Below, piece by piece: positions 37,237 through 48,597 of a stretch of DNA of 64,000 bases (positions are counted from its first letter, which is position 1; every line of letters starts with the position of its first letter). The translations under genes and the position numbers were made by a program. The DNA is taken from positions 5,961,111 through 6,025,110 of the forward strand of contig CM068315.1 in NCBI GenBank assembly GCA_034766995.1, read 5' to 3'. The notes below the pieces were generated by a model. That model was not told where the DNA came from and searched no databases. It saw only the letters and a program-made list of their open reading frames with translations. This DNA is from Acanthacorydalis orientalis (lineage: Eukaryota > Arthropoda > Insecta > Megaloptera > Corydalidae).

Positions 37237-38995
37237 CTATCGCCTGGTATGCAATTCGATTCGATTATTGCCCAAACAGACCTAATTTTGCCCAAAAAAC
37301 CCATTTTTCAACCGGTTTTTCGGCCATAAGTAGTCTAAATCAAGCCCAAAACGGCTAATGTCGCACATCGTTATATGCGTCTTGAAATTATCTATCGCCT
37401 GGTATGCAACTTGATTCGATTATTGCCCAAACAGACCTAATTTTGCCCAAAAAAACCATTTTTCAACCGGTTTTTCGGCCATAAGTAGTCTAAATCAAGC
37501 CCAAAACGGCTAATGTCGCACATCGTTAGATGCGTCTTCAAATTATCTATCGCCTGGTATGCAACTCGATTCGATTATTGCCCAAACAGACCTAATTTTG
37601 CCCAAAAAAAACATTTTTCAACCGGTTTTTCGGCCATAAGTAGTCTAAATCAAGCCCAAAACGGCTAATGTCGCACATCGTTAGATGCGTCTTAAAATTA
37701 TCTATCGCGTGGTGTGCAATTCGATCCGATTATTGCCCAAACAGACCTAATTTTGTCCAAAAAACATATTTTTCAACCAGTTTTTCGGCCATAAGTAGTC
37801 TAAATCAAGCCCAAAACGGCTAATGTCGCACATCGTTAGATGCGTCTTAAAATTATCTATCGCGTGGTGTGCAATTCGATCCGATTATTGTCCAAACAGA
37901 CCTAATTTTGTCCAAAAAACATATTTCTCAACCCGTTTCTCGGCCATAAGTAGTCTAAATTAAGCCCAAAACGGCTAATGTCGCACATCGTTAGATGCGT
38001 CTTAAAATTATCTATCGCGTGGTATGCAATTCGATTCGATTATTGCCCAAACAGACCTAATTTTGCCCAAAAAACATATTTTTCAACCCGTTTCTCGGCC
38101 ATAAGTAGTCTAAATTAAGCCCAAAACGGCTAATGTCGCACATCGTTAGATGCGTCTTAAAATTATCTATCGCGTGGTATGCAATTCGATTCGATTATTG
38201 CCCAAACAGACCTAATTTTGCCCAAAAAACCCATTTTTCAACCGGTTTTTCGGCCATAAGTAGTCTAAATCAAGCCCAAAACGGCTAATGTCGCACATCG
38301 TTATATGCGTCTTGAAATTATCTATCGCCTGGTATGCAACTTGATTCGATTATTGCCCAAACAGACCTAATTTTGCCCAAAAAAACCATTTTTCAACCGG
38401 TTTTTCGGCCATAAGTAGTCTAAATCAAGCCCAAAACGGCTAATGTCGCACATCGTTAGATGCGTCTTCAAATTATCTATCGCCTGGTATGCAACTCGAT
38501 TCGATTATTGCCCAAACAGACCTAATTTTGCCCAAAAAAAACATTTTTCAACCGGTTTTTCGGCCATAAGTAGTCTAAATCAAGCCCAAAACGGCTAATG
38601 TCGCACATCGTTAGATGCGTCTTAAAATTATCTATCGCGTGGTGTGCAATTCGATCCGATTATTGCCCAAACAGACCTAATTTTGTCCAAAAAACATATT
38701 TTTCAACCAGTTTTTCGGCCATAAGTAGTCTAAATCAAGCCCAAAACGGCTAATGTCGCACATCGTTAGATGCGTCTTAAAATTATCTATCGCGTGGTGT
38801 GCAATTCGATCCGATTATTGTCCAAACAGACCTAATTTTGTCCAAAAAACATATTTCTCAACCCGTTTCTCGGCCATAAGTAGTCTAAATTAAGCCCAAA
38901 ACGGCTAATGTCGCACATCGTTAGATGCGTCTTAAAATTATCTATCGCGTGGTATGCAATTCGATTCGATTATTGCCCAAACAGACCTAATTTTG
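37237..38995. repeat. 930-bp (six-monomer) tandem duplication in the satellite
   Basis: The rare variant CTTGAAATTATC occurs at 37381 and 38311, exactly 930 bp (6 x 155) apart. It is followed in both copies by the same series of variants (CTTCAAATT, AAAAAAAACATT, TTTCTCAACCCG). Confidence 0.85.
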
Positions 38996-40161
38996 CCCAA
39001 AAAACCCATTGTTCAACCGGTTTTTCGGCCATAAGTGGTCTAAATCAAGCCCAAAACGGCTAATGTCGCACATCGTTAGATGCGTCTTAAAATTATCTAT
39101 CGCGTGGTGTGCAATTCGATCCGATTATTTGCCAAAAAGACGTAATTTTGCCCAAAAAACCTATTTTTCAACCGGTTTTTCGGCCATATGTAGTCGAAAA
39201 TAGGCCCGATACGGCTAATGTCGCACATCGTTAGATGCGTCTTAAAATTATCTATCGCCTGGTATGCAACTCGATTCGATTATTGCCCAAACAGACCTAA
39301 TTTTGCCCAAAAAACTTATTTTTCAACCGGTTTTTCGCCCATAAGTAGTCGAAAATAGGCCCGAAGCAGCTAATGTCGCATATCGTTAGATGCGCCTTAA
39401 AATTATCTATCTCATGATGTGCAATTCGATTCGATTATTGCCCAAACAGACCTAATTTTGCCCAAAAAACCCATTTTTCAACCGGTTTTTCGGCCATAAG
39501 TAGTCTAAATTAAGCCCAAAACGGCTAATGTCGCACATCGTTAGATGCGTCTTAAAATTATCTATCTCATGATGTGCAATTCGATTCGATTATTGTCCAA
39601 ACAGACCTAATTTTGCCCAAAAAACTCATTTTTCAACCGGTTTTTCGCCCATAAGTAGTCGAAAATAGGCCCGAAACGGATAATGTTGCACATCGTTAGA
39701 TGAGTCTTAAAATTATCTATCTCATGATGTGCAATTCGATCCGATTATTTGCCAAAAAGACCAAATTATGCCCAAAAAACCTATTTTTCAACCGGTTTTT
39801 CGCCCACAAGTTGTCGAAAATAGGCCCGAAGCGGCTAATGTCGCACATGGTTAGATGCGTCTTAAAATTATCTACCGCGTGGTATGCAATTCGATTCGAT
39901 TATTGCCCAAACAGACCTAATTTTGCCCAAAAAACCCATTTTTCATCCGGTTTTTCGCCCATAAGTAGTCAAAAATAGGCCCGAAGTGGCTAATGTCGCA
40001 CATCGTTAGATGCGGCTTAAAATTATCTATCTCATGATGTGCAATTCGATCCGATTATTTGCCAAAAAGACCTAATTTTAACCAAAAAAACCCATTTTTC
40101 AACCGGTTATTCGCCCATAAGTAGTCGAAAATAGGCCCGAAGTGGCTAATGTCGCACATCG

Positions 40162-43100
40162 TTAGATGCGTCTTAAAATTATCTATCTCATGATGTGCAA
40201 TTCGATCCGATTATTTGCCAAAAAGACCAAATTATGCCCAAAAAACCCATTTTTCAACCGGTTATTCGCCCATAAGTAGTCGAAAATAGGCCCGAAGCGG
40301 CTAATGTCGCACATCGTTAGATGCGTCTTAAAATTATCTATCGCGTGGTATGCAATTCGATTCGATTATTGCCCAAACAGACCTAATTTTGTCCAAAAAA
40401 ACCATTTTTCAACCGGTTTTTCGGCCATAAGTAGTCTAAATTAAACCCAAAACGGCTAATGTCGCACGTCGTTAGATGCGTCTTAGAATTATCTATCGCC
40501 TGGTATGCAATTCGATTCGATTATTGCCCAAACAGACCTAATTTTGCCCAAAAAACCCATTTTTCATCCGGTTTTTCGGCCATAAGTAGACTAAATTAAG
40601 CCCAAAACGGCTAATGTCGCACATCGGTAGATGCGTCTTAAAATTATCTATCTCATTATGTGCAATTCGATTCGATTATTGTCCAAACAGACCTAATTTT
40701 GCCCAAAAAACATTTTTTTCAACCGGTTTTTCGGCCATAAGTAGTCTAAATTAAGCCCAAAACGGCTAATGTCGCACATCGTTAGATGCGTCTTAAAATT
40801 ATCTATCTCATGATGTGCAATTCGATCCGATTATTTGCCAAAAAGACCTAATTTTAACCAAAAAACACATTTTTCAACCGATTTTTCGCCCATAAGTAGT
40901 CGAAAATAGGCCCGAAGTGTCTAATGTCGCACATCGTTAGATGCGTCTTAAAATTATCTATCACCAGGTATGCAACTCGATTCGATTATTGCCCAAACAG
41001 ATCTAATTTTGCCCAAAAAACTCATTTTTCAACCGGTTTTTCGGCCATAAGTAGTCTAAATTAAGCCCAAAACGGCTAATGTCGCACATCGTTAGATGCG
41101 TCTTAAAATTATCTATCGCCTGGTTTGCAACTCGATTCGATTATTGCCCAAACAGACCTAATTTTGCCCAAAAAACATTTTTTTCAACCGGTTTTTCGGC
41201 CATAAGTAGTCTAAATTAAGCCCAAAACGGCTAATGTCGCACATCGTTAGATGCGTCTTAAAATTATCTATCGCCTGGTTTGCAACTCGATTCGATTATT
41301 GCCCAAACAGACCTAATTTTGCCCAAAAAACATTTTTTTCAACCGGTTTTTCGGCCATAAGTAGTCTAAATTAAGCCCAAAACGGCTAATGTCGCACATC
41401 GTTAGATGCGTCTTAAAATTATCTATCTCATGATGTGCAATTCGATCCGATTATTTGCCATAAAGACCAAATTATGCCCAAAAAGCTATTTTTCAACCGG
41501 TTTTTCGCCCATAAGTAGTCGAAAATAGGCCCGAAACGGATAATATTGCACATCGTTAGATGCGTCTTAAAATTATCTATCGCGTGGTATGCAATTCGAT
41601 TCGATTATTGCCCAAACAGACCTAATTTTGCCCAAAAAACCCATTTTTCAATCGGTTTTTCGGCCATAAGTAGTCGAAAATAGGCCCGAAGTGGCTAATG
41701 TCGCACATCGTTAGATGCGTCTTAAAATTATCTATCTCATGATGTGCAATTCGATCCGATTATTTGCCAATAAGACCTAATTTTAACCAAAAAACCCATT
41801 TTTCAACCGGTTTTTCGCCCATAAGTAGTCGAAAATAGGCCCGAAGTGGCTAATGTCGCACATCGTTAGATGCGGCTTAAAATTATCTATCTCATGATGT
41901 GCAATTCGATCCGATTATTTGCCAATAAGACCTAATTTTAACCAAAAAACCCATTTTTCAACCGGTTTTTCGCCCATAAGTAGTCGAAAATAGGCCCGAA
42001 GTGGCTAATGTCGCACATCGTTAGATGCGGCTTAAAATTATCTATCGCCTGGTATGCAACTCGATTCGATTATTGCCCAAACAGACCTTATTTTGCCCAA
42101 AAAACATTTTTTTCAACCGGTTTTCCGGCCATAAGTAGTCTAAATCAAGCCCAAAACGGCTAATGTCGCACATCGTTAGATGCGTCTTAAAATTATCTAT
42201 CGCGTGGTATGCAATTCGATTCGATTATTGCCCAAACAGACCTAATTTTGTCCAAAAAACATATTTTTCAACCCGTTTTTCGGCCATAAGTAGTCTAAAT
42301 CAAACCCAAAACGGCTAATGTCGCACATCGTTAGATGCGTCTTAAAATTATCTATCGCGTGGTATGCAATTCGATTCGATTATTGCCCAAACAGACCTAA
42401 TTTTGTCCAAAAAACATATTTTTCAACCCGTTTTTCGGCCATAAGTAGTCTAAATCAAGCCCAAAACGGCTAATGTCGCACATCGTTAGATGCGTCTTAA
42501 AATTATCTATCGCGTGGTATGCAATTCGATTCGATTATTGCCCAAACAGACCTAATTTTGCCCAAAAAACCATTTTTCAACCGGTTTTTCGGCCATAAGT
42601 AGTCTAAATCAAGCCCAAAACGGCTAATGTCGCACATCGTTAGATGCGTCTTAAAATTATCTATCGCGTGGTATGCAATTCGATTCCATTATTGCCCAAA
42701 CAGACCTAATTTTGCCCAAAAAACCCATTTTTCAACCGGTTTTTCGGCCATAAGTAGTCTAAATCAAGCCCAAAACGGCTAATGTCGCACATCGTTAGAT
42801 GCGTCTTAAAATTATCTATCGCGTGGTGTGCAATTCGATCCGATTATTGCCCAAACAGACCTAATTTTGTCCAAAAAACATATTTTTCAACCAGTTTTTC
42901 GGCCATAAGTAGTCTAAATCAAGCCCAAAACGGCTAATGTCGCACATCGTTAGATGCGTCTTAAAATTATCTATCGCGTGGTATGCAACTCGATTCGATT
43001 ATTGCCCAAACAGACCTAATTTTGCCCAAAAAAACCATTTTTCAACCAGTTTTTCGGCCATAAGTAGTCTAAATCAAGCCCAAAACGGCTAATGTCGCAC

Positions 43101-46100
43101 ATCGTTAGATTCGTCTTAAAATTATCTATCGCGTGGTGTGCAATTCGATTCGATTGTCTTCCAAAAAAGACTAATTATGCCCGAAAAACCCATTTTTTAA
43201 CCAGTTTTTCGGCCGTAAGTAGTCGAATTTAAGTGCGAAACGGCTCATATCGCACATCGTTAGATGCGTCTTAAAATTATCTATCGCCTGGTTTGCAACT
43301 CGATTCGATTATTGCCCAAACAGACCTAATTTTGCCCAAAAAACATTTTTTTCAACCGGTTTTTCGGCCATAAGTAGTCTAAATTAAGCCCAAAACGGCT
43401 AATGTCGCACATCGTTAGATGCGTCTTAAAATTATCTATCTCATGATGTGCAATTCGATCCGATTATTTGCCAAAAAGACCAAATTATGCCCAAAAAACC
43501 CATTTTTCAACCGGTTATTCGCCCATAAGTAGTCGAAAATAGGCCCGAAGCGGCTAATGTCGCACATCGTTAGATGCGTCTTAAAATTATCTATCGCGTG
43601 GTATGCAATTCGATTCGATTATTGCCCAAACAGACCTAATTTTGTCCAAAAAAACCATTTTTCAACCGGTTTTTCGGCCATAAGTAGTCTAAATTAAACC
43701 CAAAACGGCTAATGTCGCACGTCGTTAGATGCGTCTTAGAATTATCTATCGCCTGGTATGCAATTCGATTCGATTATTGCCCAAACAGACCTAATTTTGC
43801 CCAAAAAACCCATTTTTCATCCGGTTTTTCGGCCATAAGTAGACTAAATTAAGCCCAAAACGGCTAATGTCGCACATCGGTAGATGCGTCTTAAAATTAT
43901 CTATCTCATTATGTGCAATTCGATTCGATTATTGTCCAAACAGACCTAATTTTGCCCAAAAAACATTTTTTTCAACCGGTTTTTCGGCCATAAGTAGTCT
44001 AAATTAAGCCCAAAACGGCTAATGTCGCACATCGTTAGATGCGTCTTAAAATTATCTATCTCATGATGTGCAATTCGATCCGATTATTTGCCAAAAAGAC
44101 CTAATTTTAACCAAAAAACACATTTTTCAACCGATTTTTCGCCCATAAGTAGTCGAAAATAGGCCCGAAGTGTCTAATGTCGCACATCGTTAGATGCGTC
44201 TTAAAATTATCTATCACCAGGTATGCAACTCGATTCGATTATTGCCCAAACAGATCTAATTTTGCCCAAAAAACTCATTTTTCAACCGGTTTTTCGGCCA
44301 TAAGTAGTCTAAATTAAGCCCAAAACGGCTAATGTCGCACATCGTTAGATGCGTCTTAAAATTATCTATCGCCTGGTTTGCAACTCGATTCGATTATTGC
44401 CCAAACAGACCTAATTTTGCCCAAAAAACATTTTTTTCAACCGGTTTTTCGGCCATAAGTAGTCTAAATTAAGCCCAAAACGGCTAATGTCGCACATCGT
44501 TAGATGCGTCTTAAAATTATCTATCGCCTGGTTTGCAACTCGATTCGATTATTGCCCAAACAGACCTAATTTTGCCCAAAAAACATTTTTTTCAACCGGT
44601 TTTTCGGCCATAAGTAGTCTAAATTAAGCCCAAAACGGCTAATGTCGCACATCGTTAGATGCGTCTTAAAATTATCTATCTCATGATGTGCAATTCGATC
44701 CGATTATTTGCCATAAAGACCAAATTATGCCCAAAAAGCTATTTTTCAACCGGTTTTTCGCCCATAAGTAGTCGAAAATAGGCCCGAAACGGATAATATT
44801 GCACATCGTTAGATGCGTCTTAAAATTATCTATCGCGTGGTATGCAATTCGATTCGATTATTGCCCAAACAGACCTAATTTTGCCCAAAAAACCCATTTT
44901 TCAATCGGTTTTTCGGCCATAAGTAGTCGAAAATAGGCCCGAAGTGGCTAATGTCGCACATCGTTAGATGCGTCTTAAAATTATCTATCTCATGATGTGC
45001 AATTCGATCCGATTATTTGCCAATAAGACCTAATTTTAACCAAAAAACCCATTTTTCAACCGGTTTTTCGCCCATAAGTAGTCGAAAATAGGCCCGAAGT
45101 GGCTAATGTCGCACATCGTTAGATGCGGCTTAAAATTATCTATCTCATGATGTGCAATTCGATCCGATTATTTGCCAATAAGACCTAATTTTAACCAAAA
45201 AACCCATTTTTCAACCGGTTTTTCGCCCATAAGTAGTCGAAAATAGGCCCGAAGTGGCTAATGTCGCACATCGTTAGATGCGGCTTAAAATTATCTATCG
45301 CCTGGTATGCAACTCGATTCGATTATTGCCCAAACAGACCTTATTTTGCCCAAAAAACATTTTTTTCAACCGGTTTTCCGGCCATAAGTAGTCTAAATCA
45401 AGCCCAAAACGGCTAATGTCGCACATCGTTAGATGCGTCTTAAAATTATCTATCGCGTGGTATGCAATTCGATTCGATTATTGCCCAAACAGACCTAATT
45501 TTGTCCAAAAAACATATTTTTCAACCCGTTTTTCGGCCATAAGTAGTCTAAATCAAACCCAAAACGGCTAATGTCGCACATCGTTAGATGCGTCTTAAAA
45601 TTATCTATCGCGTGGTATGCAATTCGATTCGATTATTGCCCAAACAGACCTAATTTTGTCCAAAAAACATATTTTTCAACCCGTTTTTCGGCCATAAGTA
45701 GTCTAAATCAAGCCCAAAACGGCTAATGTCGCACATCGTTAGATGCGTCTTAAAATTATCTATCGCGTGGTATGCAATTCGATTCGATTATTGCCCAAAC
45801 AGACCTAATTTTGCCCAAAAAACCATTTTTCAACCGGTTTTTCGGCCATAAGTAGTCTAAATCAAGCCCAAAACGGCTAATGTCGCACATCGTTAGATGC
45901 GTCTTAAAATTATCTATCGCGTGGTATGCAATTCGATTCCATTATTGCCCAAACAGACCTAATTTTGCCCAAAAAACCCATTTTTCAACCGGTTTTTCGG
46001 CCATAAGTAGTCTAAATCAAGCCCAAAACGGCTAATGTCGCACATCGTTAGATGCGTCTTAAAATTATCTATCGCGTGGTGTGCAATTCGATCCGATTAT

Positions 46101-46515
46101 TGCCCAAACAGACCTAATTTTGTCCAAAAAACATATTTTTCAACCAGTTTTTCGGCCATAAGTAGTCTAAATCAAGCCCAAAACGGCTAATGTCGCACAT
46201 CGTTAGATGCGTCTTAAAATTATCTATCGCGTGGTATGCAACTCGATTCGATTATTGCCCAAACAGACCTAATTTTGCCCAAAAAAACCATTTTTCAACC
46301 GGTTTTTCGGCCATAAGTAGTCTAAATCAAGCCCAAAACGGCTAATGTCGCACATCGTTAGATTCGTCTTAAAATTATCTATCGCGTGGTGTGCAATTCG
46401 ATTCGATTGTCTTCCAAAAAAGACTAATTATGCCCGAAAAACCCATTTTTTAACCAGTTTTTCGGCCGTAAGTAGTCGAATTTAAGTGCGAAACGGCTCA
46501 TATCGCACATCGTTA
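40162..46515. repeat. 3253-bp higher-order duplication at the right end of the satellite
   Basis: The segment 40162-43260 recurs at 43415-46515. Landmarks: GACCAAATTATGCCC at 40225 and 43478, and the diverged CGATTGTCTTCC monomer at 43151 and 46404, both 3253 bp apart. One unrelated monomer (about 43261-43414) lies between the copies. Confidence 0.9.
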
Positions 46516-46979
46516 GATGCGTCTTATAATTACCTATCGCGTGGTGTGCAATTAGATTCGATTATCTTCCAAAAAAGCTTAATTTCGCCCGAAAAACCCA
46601 TTATTATATGAAAAGCCCCAGCAGAAAATGTAAAATCAAGTAATGTCTAAAATTTTCACGAAAAAAGTATTTAACTATATTATTCATATATATATATATA
46701 TTACTACATTGTTAAAAGATTTGCTTGAAATATTCGTCTGAAAGTACTTATTTCTCTAAACTATCTGTGCCCCTTCTTTAGAATAATATGTATATAAATG
46801 TATAGATATAATAATTACATTTCAATTTATTTGTAAAAAGTTTAAATTAAGTAAAAAATCGACTGGCAGCTATGATTTAGCTTAGATCGTATATTAAATT
46901 AATTAAAATAGAAACTGTCCCAGTTTTAAAAGCAAATAACAAAGTTTCTAAGTGATAATTTAGATAGGTAAATATACAG

Positions 46980-47183
46980 ATGCAAACTACACAAATACCG
47001 GAACAGCCAAATGAAGAATTCGAAAACACAGTCATAGTTCCACAAAACGTTGATGACACTGACAATCATGATATGTTGATTCAGGAAACGAGTAATTCTG
47101 AAGAGAAGATGCATATGAATGAACCAGATTTAATTCAAAATGACGTAGATGCAATTCCATCAGTAACACCGATAGAAAATTGA
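46980..47183 (+). CDS. Candidate terminal exon of an unidentified gene (acidic, 67 residues)
   Basis: Not recognised. The frame reads MQTTQIPEQPNEEFENTVIV and continues acidic and Asn/Gln/Glu-rich to IENstop at 47181-47183. It stands out from the AT-rich surroundings by balanced codon choice and lack of low complexity. A plausible splice acceptor (TAAATATACAG) abuts base 46980, so the frame may be a last exon rather than start at this ATG. AATAAA at 47260-47265 follows the stop by 77 nt, suitable for a poly(A) signal. No partner exon was found between the satellite and this point. It could also be a gene fragment carried by a mobile element. Confidence 0.4.
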   Translation: MQTTQIPEQPNEEFENTVIVPQNVDDTDNHDMLIQETSNSEEKMHMNEPDLIQNDVDAIPSVTPIEN

Positions 47184-47259
47184 AAATAATATTTATTATC
47201 AAACATATTTTTTTAATATTTATATTATATATTGTGCTTTTTCTTGTTGAATAAATATT

Positions 47260-47265
47260 TATTTT
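47260..47265 (+). promoter_or_regulatory. Candidate poly(A) signal AATAAA
   Basis: Located 77 nt after the stop of the candidate exon at 46980-47183. In AT-rich DNA this hexamer is common, so support is weak. Confidence 0.3.
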
Positions 47266-47341
47266 TTGCCATATATTGACAATAACGCCAATAATTAACA
47301 ATATTAATTACTAATATATAATTTTAGGTGCAAAATACACA

Positions 47342-47342
<1 letters not shown>

Positions 47343-47380
<38 letters not shown>
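47343..47380. repeat. (TA)n microsatellite
   Basis: Short TA tract of about 38 bp. Confidence 0.9.
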
Positions 47381-47382
<2 letters not shown>

Positions 47383-47885
47383 GGTTATTAATTTGTGTTT
47401 ATTGATTGAATTAAAATATTCAATTGTGAATCATTTCATAATGCCATTGTAAGGACATGTATTTATTGGTGAATGGTACTAACATTTCGATCAAATATAA
47501 ATAAAAATTATTTGTAATGAATGTTCAATTGTTGGATGACTGTATTGTTCATATTTGTAAGTAAATATTTTTTTCCAATTAGGGGATAGGTTTAGTAAGC
47601 GCCATATCTAATACTTTTCTGTAGTTCGGTTACATCACTTATACAAAAAAACGTGTAATTAAATTTTGATACTATTCCAACGATATTCATATTAAATTAA
47701 AAAAACATATGAAACTATGGGGCCTCGCCCGCTGCTCGTTGCAGTCGCCCACTTGTCAATTATAAGCCTGCGTATGTAACCGACTGGAACAATACACATA
47801 TTTTTTAAAACTCATTTATGTCTATATAATCATTCTAGTAGATATATTACAACGTAGTTGTTATATATGTTAGTATGCCTATATA

Positions 47886-47919
47886 ATCATTATCGTAGAT
47901 ATCTATCTACGATAATGAT
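47886..47919. other. Perfect 15-bp hairpin within a local duplication
   Basis: ATCATTATCGTAGAT (47886-47900), loop ATCT, ATCTACGATAATGAT (47905-47919). The segment around it repeats an earlier one (CTATATAATCATT at 47822 and 47879, each followed by TAGTTGTT.TATATATG), but only the second copy has the hairpin. Confidence 0.75.
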
Positions 47920-48117
47920 GCAACATAGTTGTTTTATATATGAAATAAACATATTTGGGTACCATAGAAACCTCGTTGCGAACACACGTGCAACACGTGC
48001 AAAAATACACATACAAAAAAAGTGTTTTTGTTGCTGGACTTTGATTGGTCATTAAATAATATGTTGAGCATAGGCTACGGTTGAGGTCATTGACATCGTA
48101 GGCGCTCACAATATAAG

Positions 48118-48119
<2 letters not shown>

Positions 48120-48179
<60 letters not shown>

Positions 48180-48182
48180 TAT
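48120..48182. repeat. (TA)n microsatellite
   Basis: About 60 bp of TA. Confidence 0.95.
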
Positions 48183-48559
48183 GTATGTTTTTTTCGTACT
48201 ATATGAGTGTTACTGATTTAAAATTGATTTAACTTCCAAAAGAATTAAAAAACCTCTGCATCATAACAGATGGATATGTGAGGCATTTTTTGGTAAAATT
48301 GTTCTGGTACAAAATTACTTCAAATTGCTGATTAACTCTATAACAGAGATTCATTTATTTAGCTTTCCAAACTAAATTTGCTATTATTTCAGCATATGGT
48401 TGCAATAAATGATTCATTATTTTCAAAACTCTCTTTTCAGCATTTTTTTTTCATTGACTTAATTCATTATTTATTGGGATATTGTAAATAGATAGTAGCA
48501 GAACTATTGAAATTAATACAACCAATTTTATTCATAGCATATAATATGTACATTTACAT

Positions 48560-48560
<1 letters not shown>

Positions 48561-48597
<37 letters not shown>
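48561..48597. repeat. (CA)n/(TA)n tract bordering the RTE 3' end
   Basis: CA then TA repeat directly abutting the ATG-type tail of the retrotransposon; TA repeat resumes at the element's other end (51587). Confidence 0.9.

Larger units (their letters stand above)
17640..46605. repeat. 155-bp satellite DNA array, ~187 monomers
   Basis: The window's dominant structure: 29 kb of head-to-tail monomers of about 155 bp. At least three classes are visible. A: GCGTGGTATGCAATTCG... with AGTCTAAATCAAGCCC. B: CTCATGATGTGCAATTCG... with AGTCGAAAATAGGCCCGAAG. C: like B but with GCCATAAAGACCAAATTATG and CCCACAAGTTGTCG. All share a near-invariant ~44-bp block, for example 20646-20689. Classes occur in blocks, and blocks recur at multi-kb spacing (higher-order repeats). 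The 60-92-residue open frames in it are by-products of the repeat; a 155-bp period shifts frame each unit. No transposon insertion interrupts the array. Confidence 0.98.
47384..48558. other. AT-rich intergenic DNA, no gene seen
   Basis: Apart from the hairpin and the (TA)n tract at 48120-48182, no gene is supportable. Short frames at 47858-48109 overlap the hairpin region on both strands and show no domain. Confidence 0.65.

Noticed and set aside
20358..39978. Many near-identical 60-92-residue open frames (MRLKIIYLMM...) in the satellite
   Set aside because: They are a by-product of class-C monomers. The 155-bp period moves the frame each unit, only the class-C version is open, and no start context or domain supports coding.
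17640..46605. CRISPR-like appearance of a regularly repeated conserved block with variable intervals
   Set aside because: Monomers are head-to-tail with homologous intervals, not unique spacers, and the genome is eukaryotic. This is satellite DNA.
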